64,000 bases of DNA from contig CM036753.1 of NCBI GenBank assembly GCA_020796225.1, positions 64,574,865 to 64,638,864 of the forward strand, given 5' to 3'. How positions within the stretch are numbered: the stretch's first letter is position 1; every line of letters starts with the position of its first letter. This DNA comes from Arion vulgaris (Eukaryota > Mollusca > Gastropoda > Stylommatophora > Arionidae). Positions 56,901 to 64,000 of this stretch are shown one piece after another. The notes below the pieces were generated by a model, which searched no databases, was not told where the DNA came from, and saw only the letters and a program-made list of their open reading frames with translations. The position numbers and the translations under genes were made by a program.

Positions 56901-59772
56901 TTAAGATCAATTTTAATCACTCTTTGTGATATGTTTGATCTTTGCCAAGAACATGTATACGTTGTACATTGGTATGGTAGGCCCTAAACGTATAGCCTTC
57001 TAACACTTTTAGAACACATGCATTCGATTTCAGCCAAGTTATTGTCACTCATTACCATCACAATCCTCATCACAATCCTCATCACGTATCGAGTCTGCTG
57101 ATGGTGTCAATCATGAATACCTACAACTCTCAGTCTTCAAGGTTGGTGATCAATTCAGTTGCTGACGCTCTTCCACACCAAAATATCAGATTGCTCAGTA
57201 CCCTCTTCCTCTGCCATCCTTTACCACTCTTCCAAATATTGTTTTCATGTTGTCCTAATGATCATTCCATCTTTGCACAGCATATCAAAAGCAAAGATAA
57301 CTACTTCCTTTAGGATATTTGTTAGAATGTCCTTTTCTTTCATTGACCTTTCTTAGCACATCTACATTAATCTATTTAGTAACTTATGAAATTTGTAACA
57401 TTTGGGTGTTGATATTAATGCAGCCCAAAAAAAGAAAGATATATCACATATGCAAATAGATTGATTAATCAACATCGAACTGATGTGTTAGGCCACTGGA
57501 CGCTACTGGATTTGTTGAGATGGAGATCGGAGCACCTATGGACGTGTCCGGAGTGCTATGATGATAGTCCTCATATAACTGATTTGTAACATTCTTCTCT
57601 AAAACCACATCTTTGAGGTTTTTCAGAATTTTAGTTGCCCACATGTTTTTTGTTCAAGATTCACTTTCATATATGTGGGGCGAAATAGCGAAATTCATAA
57701 CACTGTGCTAGTGACCACCAGCGTTCAAGGCCAGTTTGCGTTAAAAAATAGAATAATAATCTCAGTATGTAACTGGTGGCTGTTCCAAAGAGATCTCAAG
57801 AAGATTGGCATTAGCAATCAAGAAGTTAAACACAATGAAGAACATGTGGCAAAGCACCAGCAAAATATTAAAATTAAAAATATTGAGAACATGCATTTTT
57901 CCAGTGGCTACTTATGGTTGTGAATCATGGACCATTACACCAAAAAAAAAACAAGAACAAAAATCAGTCCTTCGAAACTAAATGCTACAGAAAGATCATG
58001 TGAATACCATGGACAGAAAAAGAAAGAACACTGATGTCCTGAAAGAACTAAATGTTAAAGAGAATTGACTGATAAACAACATACTATACAGAAAAATTAG
58101 ATACTTTGGTCACATTAAGTGTCACGATGGCCTAGAAAGAACAATATTAGAGGGCAGGGTCCCAGGACGCAGAGGCAGACCAAGAAGAAGATGGCTACAA
58201 GATATTAAAGAAACCATGAATATGACCATTGACAAAGTGGTTGAACTGGCTAGAGACAGTATGTCCTATAAAGGATACACACTTTGATGATGATGTAAAT
58301 GGTACAGTATACATTACAAAAGATATAGAAAGCAAGTTGAATGCATTTGAAAATAGATGTCTGCGAAAAATAATGAATATAAAATGGAACGAATTCAGGA
58401 GAAGTGATGAAATCAGAGACATGTCTGGTCAACCACTAGTGACAACTGTTATAAGAAAGAGAAGATGGGAGATATGTTGGACACACTTTGAGGAGAAATG
58501 ATCAACGAATATCAAAGAAGGCATTGAAGTGGGATGCAAAGGGTTCAAGAAAGAGAGGTCGACCTAAGGAGACCCTGAAGCGAACTTTGCTGAGAGAGGC
58601 AGGAAATATCGGTCTCAGTTCCATGGAGGAGATTGAGCGAGTTGCCCAGGATCGAGTGGTATGGAGAAATTACTTGCAGGCCCTATGTAACGTATAACGG
58701 TACGAGAGGAATTATTATTATTATTAAACATTACAAAGTTTATATCTTTTACTTTGGGATCTAAATTACATGTATGCTGAAGTCTGGGTATGACTTGTCT
58801 GCAGGGTGAGAGACACTGGCGATAAGGAAAGCAAACTTTCACGCAAAAATGATCCACAGGCGCCATGACTACATATGTGCTAGATCTTTTTAAGAAAGTA
58901 GAAACCAAATGGCTCGTTCATGTAACACGATTTTCAACCAACAGTAGTCCACAATGAGCAAAGCTATTAAAATACAATGGTTTCAAGGCCAAAGACTTCT
59001 TTTTTTCTTGTCACACTGCTACCGGGTTGGTGCCAAGTGTCATGGTTTTCTGTTTTTGTTTTTGTCTTGCGCTCTTCTAGTGGCGCGCTGTTCTGGTGGC
59101 TTGGGGGATTGTTATTTTTGCTCTTTGACAGGATTCTGCGATGCCATCTAACCATCCATTTCGTGGTCTACCTCTTGTCTTCTTCCCTGATGTTCTGTTG
59201 TAGAAGACTCTGTATACTGTGGAGTTTGGATGCAGTCTTATTACGTGGTCAAACCACTTCATTCTTTGTTTCTCAATGTATTTAAAGCAAGGTTCTATGC
59301 CAACTTTCTTTCTTATGTTGATGGCTCTGTCTTTTCTGGTGTTGTTGGTAACTTTTCGCAGGAAGCTCATTTCACATGGCCAAAGACTATCCATGCAAAT
59401 GATGGACACAGAAATATTAGAGGCAGTAGGAACCACCATATAAGAGAAGCACTCTAGGGAACTTGATAGAACTTTTCGCATACTCTGACACCAAAAAGCA
59501 TAGCAGAAGCCGAAGAAACAAAAGAAGAAATCAATGATGATGATTCTATCAATGAATCCTGGATGAATAGATAAATTCAACAGAGTACTCACTCTAGTGA
59601 AAGTGATTGATTACTCACCCCAGCCAATGACACAACAAGCAAAGAACAGCTTCTTCTGTTTTGAGAAAGCATGGACAACAATTGTATGCAGGAAGAATCC
59701 CTCACAGAACATCCAGAAGTAATTGCACACAGAGGCATACTGCGTAACGATGTGGACCACTTTACACCAAGC
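44653..59772 (-). CDS. Class B1 (secretin-family) GPCR gene, TM3 to C-tail, seven exons, partial
   Basis: Seven exons on the minus strand splice in phase. They are 59619-59772, 56552-56618, 53896-53959, 53215-53300, 51171-51306, 47011-47052 and 44653-44826. The product carries class B1 hallmarks: TM3 WCK...CNYFWMFCEGFFLHT with the conserved disulfide Cys; TM4 GWGLP; ECL2 CWFHPNWT with Cys-Trp and an N-W-T sequon; TM5 NFILLLNILRILLSKIRA; ICL3/TM6 RRAVKATLILVPLFGLQNMF; TM7 SYQGAIVALIYCFFNGEV; helix 8 LKRKW. These are plasma-membrane peptide-hormone receptors, usually Gs-coupled. The TM5-TM6 wording recalls CRF/DH44 receptors, while TM3, TM4 and TM7 also resemble calcitonin/DH31 and PDF receptors, so I do not choose a ligand. 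The N-terminal hormone-binding domain, TM1 and TM2 are missing and probably lie beyond 64000. The last coding exon was not found. Introns of 0.6-4.1 kb are full of transposon remnants. Confidence 0.9.
44925..44967. repeat. (TA)n microsatellite
   Basis: ATATATGTATATATATATAT run in the intron following the GPCR exon at 47011, next to a family F LINE. Confidence 0.9.
44968..45620 (-). pseudogene. LINE family F C-terminus with C2H2 finger
   Basis: The complement reads LKRNWQDKIPDTKVLTRAKI PSVKTLLQKEQVR, then KHTLKVSLKCFDIDTTCWES LVQNR. The finger is DHICPTCGRGLCSRFGLYSH LRTHQKG, ending near CGCYYHPLRW. It is parallel to 63000-63880 on the other strand. Confidence 0.85.
45755..45910 (-). pseudogene. 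LINE family B 3' end
   Basis: ACATAGGACCTGCAAGCAAT TTCTTCATACTGCTATAAAC and CGCCTCTCTTAGTAAAGTTT match the complement of the LREAxN...WRNYLQALCNV region. Confidence 0.65.
46036..46346 (+). mobile_element. TTAA-flanked MITE, family B
   Basis: Begins ATAACTCTTTCCACGC (TTAA mutated to ATAA) and ends GCGTGGAAAGAGTTAA. The 12-bp inverted termini CTCTTTCCACGC are perfect. Internal TA tract at 46133-46156 and two GGCGCAGTGTGCGGCTTAAG blocks near the right end. Confidence 0.88.
46350..46645 (-). mobile_element. SINE family 1 copy
   Basis: CTTCATTGTACCAGGTTTTA CCCCGTATGGCTTGGTCC, GCAGAGAGTATTGCATCGCA, GCAATCCTAGGGATCTCTG, GGATTCCCACTCATGACC, TTAACCACTTAGC: reversed family 1 order with tRNA-like A-box complement at the right. 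Confidence 0.85.
47011..47052 (-). CDS. GPCR 42-nt TM7 mini-exon
   Basis: Acceptor TATTTTCAG, then GAIVALIYCFFNGE, donor GAA|GTAAGA. Exactly 42 nt, 14 codons, phase 0/0. Exons of this size and position are a hallmark of class B1 receptors. Their skipping yields known 14-residue TM7-deletion isoforms (calcitonin receptor delta-e13, CRF1d). Confidence 0.94.
47215..47445 (-). pseudogene. LINE family E-like 3' end
   Basis: TTGGTTACTAAACTGACATC, ATTGCACTCCAGGCAGACCC, CCAACAGATATTGAAGAGTA and GATCGATTCAACATCGATTT mirror 35690-35900. Confidence 0.75.
47445..48600. other. Intronic, no feature recognised
   Basis: AT-rich GPCR intron between the TM6 and TM7 exons; no repeat assigned. Confidence 0.3.
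48600..50790 (+). mobile_element. LINE family D: APE endonuclease joined to RNase H, RT deleted
   Basis: 48820-49560 carries AP-endonuclease pieces (CIGCWNCRSAKQ..ESILQ; FDIFIIQKAN; GDMNARS). 49631 onward carries the RT thumb and RNase H. The RT palm with YADD is missing between about 49570 and 49640. Lies antisense in a GPCR intron and ends with 3' UTR GAGAGATCGGAGCACTTATG ... GTGCAGTGATGGTGATCCGA. Confidence 0.85.
49631..50682 (+). pseudogene. LINE D RNase H domain, one frameshift from intact
   Basis: An open frame of 290 codons. RT-thumb SVKEVNQNQMRIILGCTKDT; RNase H with catalytic D161 (VIIYTDGS), E200 (LTMEIMA), D224 (LSDSMS); then PGHAGVRG. A one-base shift near 50425 moves the fourth acidic residue (GNERAD) into the second frame (50455-50682), which continues ...VKCGVARQERYAGRQRR. 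RNase H removes template RNA in LINE retrotransposition; here it is inactive. Confidence 0.85.
51007..51152. mobile_element. TTAA-flanked MITE, family A (146 bp), beside GPCR exon
   Basis: Exact TTAA at 51007-51010 and 51149-51152; termini TTAACCCTTTTACTC and GGGTGAAGGGGTTAA. Internal GCCAGTATACTGGCT palindrome. It begins 18 bp beyond the splice donor of the TM6 exon. Confidence 0.9.
51171..51306 (-). CDS. GPCR exon: TM6 and ECL3 (136 nt)
   Basis: Acceptor CTTTTCCAG, then (R)RAVKATLILVPLFGLQNM and FTLVKPQLDKPGLFAWDMTS, ending VSYQ at donor CAG|GTAAAG. The RKAVKATLxLxPLLG-type motif is diagnostic for class B TM6. A TTAA-flanked MITE starts only 18 bp downstream of the donor. Confidence 0.94.
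51677..52096. mobile_element. hAT-type MITE (420 bp)
   Basis: Inverted termini CATAGATTCCCAAA and TTTGGGAACGCTG, with 8-bp flanks GGTTAAAA (51669-51676) and AGTTAAAA (52097-52104), 7/8 identical. TTCCCAAA termini and 8-bp duplications are typical of hAT. Subterminal CTGCCCACCGCCCACTTTGC and TAGTGCCCACTGGGG also mirror each other loosely. Confidence 0.7.
52405..52775 (-). pseudogene. LINE family D 3' end
   Basis: The complement (52485-52682) reads MSMGQADILNSIKERGHVNN SRNGGESVTLTRLPVCKIKC GVDRQEHNTEIQR, closely parallel to DQADIINSLMERGRVHDSHN at 50490-50540. Confidence 0.85.
53215..53300 (-). CDS. GPCR exon: TM5 end and ICL3 (86 nt)
   Basis: Acceptor TGTATGCAG, then VNFILLLNILRILLSKIRAF NSAEHNQN, donor AG|GTATCG. 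The NxxRILxxKIRA motif is the class B TM5/ICL3 junction that contacts the G protein. A phase-2 end joins to the next exon as Arg. Confidence 0.92.
53393..53478 (+). pseudogene. LINE family E extreme 3' end
   Basis: GGCTGAGGCGGAGATCAGAG CACCTATGGGCATGTCCGGA GTGCTATGATGATAGTCTTC TATATAACTGAT. Lies about 95 bp upstream of the GPCR TM5 exon, in the acceptor-side intron. Confidence 0.8.
53588..53835 (-). pseudogene. LINE fragment with (TTATG)n tail
   Basis: The complement reads GGSQTLERVRELGIKFGHA, CRLCGRERRYSNQLSWYCE and AAATEDRA, ending in CATAACATAACATAACATAA (53594-53620). The layout recalls the CxxC region at the end of family E-type proteins. Confidence 0.6.
53896..53959 (-). CDS. GPCR exon: ECL2 Cys-Trp and first half of TM5 (64 nt)
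   Basis: Acceptor TTTCTTTCAG, then (M)CWFHPNWTIWLLSSPIVLSL V, donor GTAATA. The Cys pairs with the TM3 Cys in class B receptors. N-W-T is a potential N-glycosylation site immediately after it. Confidence 0.9.
54427..54560 (+). repeat. Dispersed repeat Z copy
   Basis: CTCGCCAGTGCTATGGAGTT, GCCGCTGAAATCTTCCTGTG and GTGCAATGATGATGGTCCTA TCAATCAATC recur at 60070-60190 and 61313-61430. Probably a LINE 3' end with a (TCAA)n tail. Confidence 0.6.
54560..55080. other. Intronic, no feature recognised
   Basis: AT-rich GPCR intron. GAAGCCGAAACATC near 55040 is too short to assign. Confidence 0.3.
55080..55205 (+). mobile_element. SINE family 2 fragment
   Basis: ACCAGTTGGGTAACAGAGAG, GAAAGTGAAAGCCAACATGA, ATATACCACATGTTATGAAA and a T-rich tail match the family 2 body. 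Confidence 0.6.
55301..55637. repeat. Tandem duplication, about 169 bp, two units
   Basis: TGTAAACAAAAATGATGTT, GTTTTCTTTTTTCTCT, CTCTACCATTGTTAG, AATCCAATTTCTTTCCTTG and ACAATTAACAACA-type blocks recur in the same order in 55301-55469 and 55470-55637. Confidence 0.85.
55640..56550. other. Intronic, no feature recognised
   Basis: GPCR intron; a weak LINE-like stretch (AGAAATATCATGAGAGACAT) near 55695 is not assignable. Confidence 0.3.
56552..56618 (-). CDS. GPCR exon: TM4 to ECL2 (67 nt)
   Basis: Reads (G)LPILPVTAYVLARALDTAGD I, with two bases at each end shared with neighbouring codons. Acceptor TTTTTAACAG, donor CAT|GTAAGT. It completes GWGLP, the TM4 signature, and joins in phase to CWFHP. 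Confidence 0.9.
56878..57040 (-). mobile_element. SINE family 3b copy
   Basis: CTTCTTCTTCTTTGCGTTCG, AATCACTCTTTGTGATATGT, TTGATCTTTGCCAAGAACAT, GGTATGGTAGGCCCTAAACG mirror the variant body at 35080-35205. Confidence 0.8.
57405..57592 (+). pseudogene. LINE family E 3' end
   Basis: TGATATTAATGCAGCCCAAA, RLINQHRTDVLGHWTLLDLL RWRSEHLWTCPECYDDSPHI TD. Nearly parallel to 36855-37035. Confidence 0.85.
57855..58282 (+). pseudogene. LINE family A 3' end
   Basis: Reads FPVATYGCESWTITP, DVLKELNVKEN, NNILYRKIRYFGHIKCHDGL, ERTILEGRVPGRRGRPRRRW LQDIKETMNMTIDKVVELAR, then the TTTGATGATGATG tail. Frameshifts at 57945 and 57985. Confidence 0.85.
58283..58730 (+). pseudogene. LINE family B 3' end directly after LINE A
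   Basis: KDIESKLNAFENRCLRKIMN, IKWNEFRRSDEIRDMSGQPL, one frameshift near 58480, RRNDQRISKKALKWDAKGSR KRGRPKETLKRTLLREAGNI, IERVAQDRVVWRNYLQALCN V, then (ATT)n at about 58711-58726. Confidence 0.9.
58985..59425 (-). pseudogene. LINE family C 3' end
   Basis: The open frame 59077-59592 (minus) reads MSFLRKVTNNTRKDRAINIR KKVGIEPCFKYIEKQRMKWF DHVIRLHPNSTVYRVFYNRT SGKKTRGRPRNGWLDGIAES CQRAKITIPQATRTARH. The 3' UTR extends to about 58985. Lies in the intron 3' of the TM3 exon, same strand as the host gene. Confidence 0.85.
59619..59772 (-). CDS. GPCR exon: TM3 and start of TM4
   Basis: Acceptor TTTCCAG, then AWCKVVHIVTQYASVCNYFW and MFCEGFFLHTIVVHAFSKQK, ending CCVIGWG at donor GTGAGT. Length is 154 nt (51 codons plus one base). 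The block from xCK to GWG equals a conserved class B exon, including the EGxxLHT motif of TM3. It requires an upstream exon ending in phase 0. Confidence 0.92.
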
Positions 59773-60067
59773 CTGGAAATTATAAAAAAATATATGAAAC
59801 AATGAGCACACATATATAGTAATTTCTGTTGCAAATGGACATACATTCAAAGTTATGTACCATATGGTTCTCCCAGTCTGTCTTTATGGCAACATACCAA
59901 AAACATGGCATACAATTCTAAACTCTATATCTCTTTTCTCTTATTGGATTTAACAATAGTCATATTGTACTCATTTAACAGGCTATTCAGACAACCACCG
60001 TAAAGAGAAACACTGTGTAAACCAAGACACACCAGTATAAAAGTTTTGTATTGTTATAAATGTCAAA

Positions 60068-60195
60068 ATTACATTGAGGAACTTCGCTGATGCTACAGAG
60101 TTTGGGCACTGCCACATATCTTTCATATAAAGAAATACATTGGAGCACATTTGGTTATTCATCACAGTGCGCTGATGATGATCCTACAATTATCT
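60068..60195 (+). repeat. Dispersed repeat Z copy
   Basis: TTCGCTGATGCTACAGAGTT TGGGCACTGCCACATATCTT and GTTATTCATCACAGTGCGCT GATGATGATCCTA. Confidence 0.65.
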
Positions 60196-60221
60196 AAATT
60201 TTCTAAACAAGATATTTTTTA

Positions 60222-60478
60222 CTTCGGTTTTAAGGGTTTTAAAGCCGAAGGATTGACTTCATTGCACCGGGTTTTACCCCATATGGCTCGGTCCTCTCAC
60301 CAGAAATAGCACGCCACCTGCCGAAAGTATTGCACAAAGCACAAACTCCGTAGCTCCAGCAACAATCCTAGGGGTCTCTGGAAAAACTGCACTCGTGAAC
60401 AGAAAGGCACGGTCCGGACTCGAACCCACGACCTTCGACTCAAAAGGTTTAACCACTTAGCCACAGAGACACTAAACA
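60222..60478 (-). mobile_element. SINE family 1 copy, near-complete
   Basis: GCACCGGGTTTTACCCCATA TGGCTCGGTCC, GCACGCCACCTGCCGAAAGT, CAACAATCCTAGGGGTCTCT, CGGACTCGAACCC (B-box complement), GGTTTAACCACTTAGCCACA GAGAC. Best-preserved family 1 copy. Confidence 0.92.
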
Positions 60479-60479
60479 A

Positions 60480-61310
60480 CCAGTGAAGTTTAATTTAAAA
60501 TAATGTTTGTCTTAAAATATGTTAATCATTTCAAAATTATTGTCACACTGTTTGAGAGGCAGGGTTCTATTTTAAGATTTATTTCAAACTTTTATCTCTG
60601 CTAAAACCGATTTATGCAAAATCTCAGGAACTGTGAAAAAATAGCGTAAGTATTTTCTTTATTGAAATTTAACGATATACCGAAGGTATTACATTTTAAA
60701 GCTTGATTGATCCCATTAGCTATTCGTAAAGTATGCAGCACGACTGTGTGGTACATCTTCATAGTAATATTCAACAAGACTTATGTAAAACCAAATAAAC
60801 CATGTAGTGTAATAACACAAAGGTTAGCAAGCGGCTCAAATGAAAACAAACAGCAGTCAGTCAGAATGTACCATCATCGATAGAAGCATAGAACAATAGA
60901 TCTACAATATAGAGAACATCTCTAATGTGGAGCAGATATTTGATCTGATCTAAAACAAACATACAATCAGTCAGCAGATAGCTTGGTTCATGTAAAACGT
61001 GTTGTACATTATATTTTCACCACAAAACAAAAGTAATTGAAAATGATTGATCGAAACACAAGAACTAACATACATATACGGCCCATAATATATAATTAGC
61101 GCAAAGTAAACACTGAACTTTTGAACAGCTGTTGTCCGTCAAAAGATTTGATGCGGTTCAAAACAGGAAAGGGAGATAATTCTTATTTTCTGGAACATTG
61201 AATGATAGGTTGGATTATATCCCTTTCAACGACTTAGTCAACTCTGCAAAATCAGTCAATGTCCCCCACAGTTATTTAATAGCAAATAAATTGATGACAT
61301 AGATAAATAA
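60480..61310. other. No exon confirmed
   Basis: Upstream side of the GPCR TM3 exon. A minus-strand stretch at 60866-60946 could read QIKYLLHIRDVLYIVDLLFY A but has the wrong phase; see rejected items. Confidence 0.35.
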
Positions 61311-61312
61311 AA

Positions 61313-61432
61313 AACGGCCCTCGCCGATGCTATAGAGTTCATGTACTGCCACTGAGATCTTCCTGTGCAAGAACCGAAGTGCACTGATGATAGTCCTATC
61401 AATCAATCAATCAGTCAGTCATCAATCAAACA
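61313..61432 (+). repeat. Dispersed repeat Z copy with (TCAA)n tail
   Basis: CTCGCCGATGCTATAGAGTT CATGTACTGCCACTGAGATC TTCCTGTGCAAG and GTGCACTGATGATAGTCCTA TCAATCAATCAATCAGTCAG. Confidence 0.7.
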
Positions 61433-61527
61433 ACATTAAACTGTCTTTTAGAATCTCACTACTTTCGTTTCTTCACGACTCACATCTGAAGCACGTTCTG
61501 TACTGGATATGAACCAAAATATTAGGT

Positions 61528-61770
61528 TCACCGTGGCAAAGTGGGCAATTCGTTTGCTTGCGTTCGGACAGTTACTATTCGAATCCCCATCGTTCTTTCA
61601 CGGGTGCATTTATTTCCGGAAATCCATATTATTGATGCTTAAACAACGGAGTTTGCGTTTGTACCATACTCTCGCCAGTTGACGTTCTAAGTCAGCGAAC
61701 AAAGACCCTGTCATATGTGGAAACTGTGTACTACAGTCAATCCTTTATTTTAAAACTATTTTATAAAGGG
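61528..61770 (+). mobile_element. SINE family 1 copy
   Basis: TTCACCGTGGCAAAGTGGGC head, TTCGAATCCCC (B-box), CACGGGTGCATTTATTTCCG, GTTTGCGTTTGTACCATACT, CCTGTCATATGTGGAAACTG. Confidence 0.75.
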
Positions 61771-61784
61771 TTATATCTCCCATG

Positions 61785-61995
61785 ATAGTGACTCGGTCTA
61801 TTAACCCCGAAGATCTGAGTTCGAATCACGCTGCAAACAATTTGGTTGCAAATTGTTTCGCGTGGATGTTTACAAAATTTACGATAGCACCATCCGTTCA
61901 GAAAGCAATGGCAAACTACTGAACGTAATAATGCCTAAAATCACAAACAGTGTTACAAAGCTGGGGTTGATTCGCAAAGTTCTCTAAAGGATATG
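61785..61995 (+). mobile_element. SINE family 4 copy (tRNA-like head)
   Basis: AGTGACTCGGTCTATTAACC, GAGTTCGAATCACGCTGC (B-box), CAATTTGGTTGCAAATTGTT, CCATCCGTTCAGAAAGCAAT, GGCAAACTACTGAACGTAAT, CAAAGTTCTCTAAAGGATAT. Confidence 0.85.
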
Positions 61996-62214
61996 AGATT
62001 AACTTTTTATATCTCCCAGAATGAATTAGGGCTTGTGAAACAAAGTAGCTAGCCATATAAAAAACCATACCTTAGTTGAATTTTTTGTTTTATTACGTAG
62101 ATGTCTAATGTGCATGTTAAATAATACATATAACTGATAAAATACACTAGGAATTAAAATCTAAAGACATGCAGTAATCTTTAATTATTAGTACAAGCTA
62201 CTATTAAATATATT

Positions 62215-62445
62215 TATATAGAGAGAAGATAAGTTTGGAGGGAATGGTGCCTGAAGAAGAATGAGAGGAAGACCTAGAAGACGATGGGTGCAAGATGTCA
62301 TTGACGATCTGAGAATGAATGCTGCTGACGCCGGTCAAATCGCACAGAACAAAGAGTTTTTCAGGATTGATATCACAGGACTGTTGTCACCAGTCAAGTT
62401 TTGGAAAGGATTAGCTACTTGATGATGATGATGATGATATAAAAC
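62215..62445 (+). pseudogene. LINE family A 3' end with (TGATGA)n tail
   Basis: RRMRGRPRRRWVQDVIDDLR MNAADAGQIAQNKEFFRI, then GATTAGCTACTTGATGATGA TGATGATGAT. Shows that family A ends in TGATGA repeats. Confidence 0.85.
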
Positions 62446-63000
62446 ATAACATAAAGTACATAAAACCTATTAAAGGGGCAACGTATTCACGTTCCCGGAT
62501 CAAAACGAGCAGTCACAAAGAATGGTTAACTTGACTGATAAAGAAAATAACAAAGCAAAAAACCAGCTAAAAATAAACCACACATCTCATCATGCCTGCT
62601 ATTTAAATTAAACATTCAATTCTCAACATTTGACAATTACTTGGAGGCACACCCAAAATCGACTTTATTAAATCTAGCGATGATTTTATATATGATGCGT
62701 TTCTATATATTAGTATTGATTTGACAACATCTGTTGGATGACATGAAAGTAAATTTACAATCGATTACAACACATAAACACTTTAGCGTAAATCTTGGGT
62801 AAATGTCATATTCTTTGAAAATTGTTGGAGCGTAAAGGGAGCAGACATATTTCAGTCTCTAACAAAAAGTGTGGACGTTTGCATAATATGCCTGGCAATA
62901 GATAGAAGAAGCTTAAATCTCAAAATACGAAATTAGATAGTTTTATAACGTTGTTGTATCTGTCTTTGTAAACTTTGCTAATTTAAGATAACATGTTGCG
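62445..63000. other. No recognised feature
   Basis: AT-rich spacer. Confidence 0.3.
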
Positions 63001-63004
63001 TTCC

Positions 63005-63882
63005 AGCCTGCGTTCAAGAACTGCGAGTTCTGTTCACAAGCATCAACATTAAACACCAGCGTCTCCAGTCAACGGACAACTTTGCTTATCTTGGCAGCCT
63101 CCTATCCAGATCGGCAAACATAGATTCTGAGGTCCACAATAGGATATCCAAAGCCAGTGCTGCGTTCGGAAGGTTACGTGTCACTGTGTGGGAACGGAAG
63201 GGGATAAGCATAGTCACAAAGCTGAAAGTTTACCAGGCCATAGTGCTAACAACGCTGCTGTACGCAAGCGAGACATGGACAGTGTATAGCAGACACGCAA
63301 GAAAATTAAACCATTTCCACACAAGCTGTCTACGCAGAATACTAAAAATAAACTGGCAGGACAAAATTCCAGACAGCGAAGTCCTCACAAGAGCAAAGAT
63401 CCCAAGCGTCAACACCCTGTTGCAGAAGGCCCAACTGAGATGGGTCGGTCACGTTGCTCGAATGCCTGATAAACGCATCCCAAAACAGTTGATGTATGGC
63501 GAGCTTGAAGGGGCAGACGTTTAGCTGGTGGACAGAAAACGCTTTAAAGACACTCTTAAAGTGTCTCTGAAATGCTTCGATATAGACAATACGTGCTGGG
63601 AATCTTTGCGCAAGATCGCCAAATGTGGCGCTGTAACAACAAAAGAGGAACCTGAATAGCTGAGAATCATCGTATTGTTGAGTCACAGAGAAAACGAGCA
63701 GCGCGAAAAGACAGAGCACACAACACGCACATGTCTAACCTTGATCATGTATGCCCACCTGTGGTCGGGGATTCTGTTCTAGGATTGGACTCTACAGTCA
63801 CCTCCGCACACACCAGAGAGGTGCAACAGTACACGTCTGAGATTGTTGTCATCATCGCTTGCGATGGACGGCTATTACTTTG
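63005..63882 (+). pseudogene. LINE family F C-terminal third
   Basis: Reads NFAYLGSLLSRSANIDSEVH, NRISKASAAFGRLRVTVWER, LKVYQAIVLTTLLYASETWT, TSCLRRILKINWQDKIPDSE, RWVGHVARMPDKRIPKQLMY, then the KVSLKCFDIDNTCWESL region and a C2H2 segment with a one-base deletion near 63755. RT thumb with the LLYASETW signature. Confidence 0.9.
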
Positions 63883-63884
63883 TA

Positions 63885-64000
63885 ATACTCTCTGTGGCTA
63901 AGTGGTTAAGATCCTGTCTTGCGTTCCGAAGCTTGTGGATTCGAATCCGAACTGTGACGTTCTGTTCACAAGTACATTTTTGAATGGTTGCCGGAGCTAC
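63885..64000 (+). mobile_element. SINE family 1 copy, cut by window end
   Basis: TCTCTGTGGCTAAGTGGTTA (A-box), GGATTCGAATCC (B-box), TTCTGTTCACAAGTACATTT, TTGCCGGAGCTAC. Begins directly after the family F LINE. Confidence 0.88.

Noticed and set aside
60866..60949. Minus-strand candidate GPCR TM2/ECL1 exon reading QIKYLLHIRDVLYIVDLLFY ASIDDG
   Set aside because: It has a TTTTAG acceptor and a GTACAT donor, but the donor leaves one extra base. The next exon (AWCK...) needs a phase-0 partner, so joining gives an immediate stop. The residues also do not match the class B TM2 pattern well.

Overview
This window is AT-rich, intron-rich, repeat-packed animal nuclear DNA. Two host genes can be read exon by exon, and both are metazoan. 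Almost everything else is decayed transposable elements: tRNA-derived SINEs, 5'-truncated non-LTR retrotransposons (LINEs), a Helitron, and small terminal-inverted-repeat elements (MITEs). One SINE family carries a core close to TGTCGTAAGAGGC, which I associate with molluscan SINEs. Together with the density of tRNA-SINEs and LINE stubs, this suggests a mollusc, perhaps a cephalopod or gastropod. The species is an inference I cannot check here.

Host gene 1 (+ strand, 17010-21237) is a small three-exon gene for an NDUFAF8 (C17orf89)-like complex I assembly factor. Its introns hold SINEs, a LINE remnant and a large fold-back inverted repeat. Host gene 2 (- strand, 59772 down to 44653) is a class B1 (secretin-family) GPCR. 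Seven consecutive exons run from TM3 to the proximal C-terminal tail. All splice phases are compatible, and one exon is the 42-nt TM7 mini-exon typical of this family. The TM1-TM2 and ligand-binding exons are not seen and presumably lie beyond 64000. The end of the tail was not found.

Layout: 1-6400 holds LINE fragments, SINEs, an LTR-like stretch and a 1.1-kb GATGAT-type minisatellite. 6400-11000 is repeat-poor, with CpG-rich promoter-like patches but no recognised exon. 11000-17000 holds SINEs, a TTAA-flanked MITE and LINE stubs. 17000-21240 is the NDUFAF8-like gene. 21240-44600 is dense transposon debris: a Helitron splitting a (TA)n tract, a TA-flanked MITE nested in a SINE, many LINE 3' ends, and two TTAA-flanked MITE families. 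44650-59780 is the GPCR gene with repeat-filled introns. 59780-64000 holds more SINE and LINE debris.

LINE families are labelled by their 3' coding ends. A ends in a (TGATGA)n tail; B ends in ...QALCNV plus an (ATT)n tail; C has GRPRxxWxDG...; D has APE endonuclease and RNase H; E ends in ...SEHLWTCPEC; F has a C-terminal C2H2 finger. Family labels are mine, and element borders are approximate unless a target-site duplication is stated.
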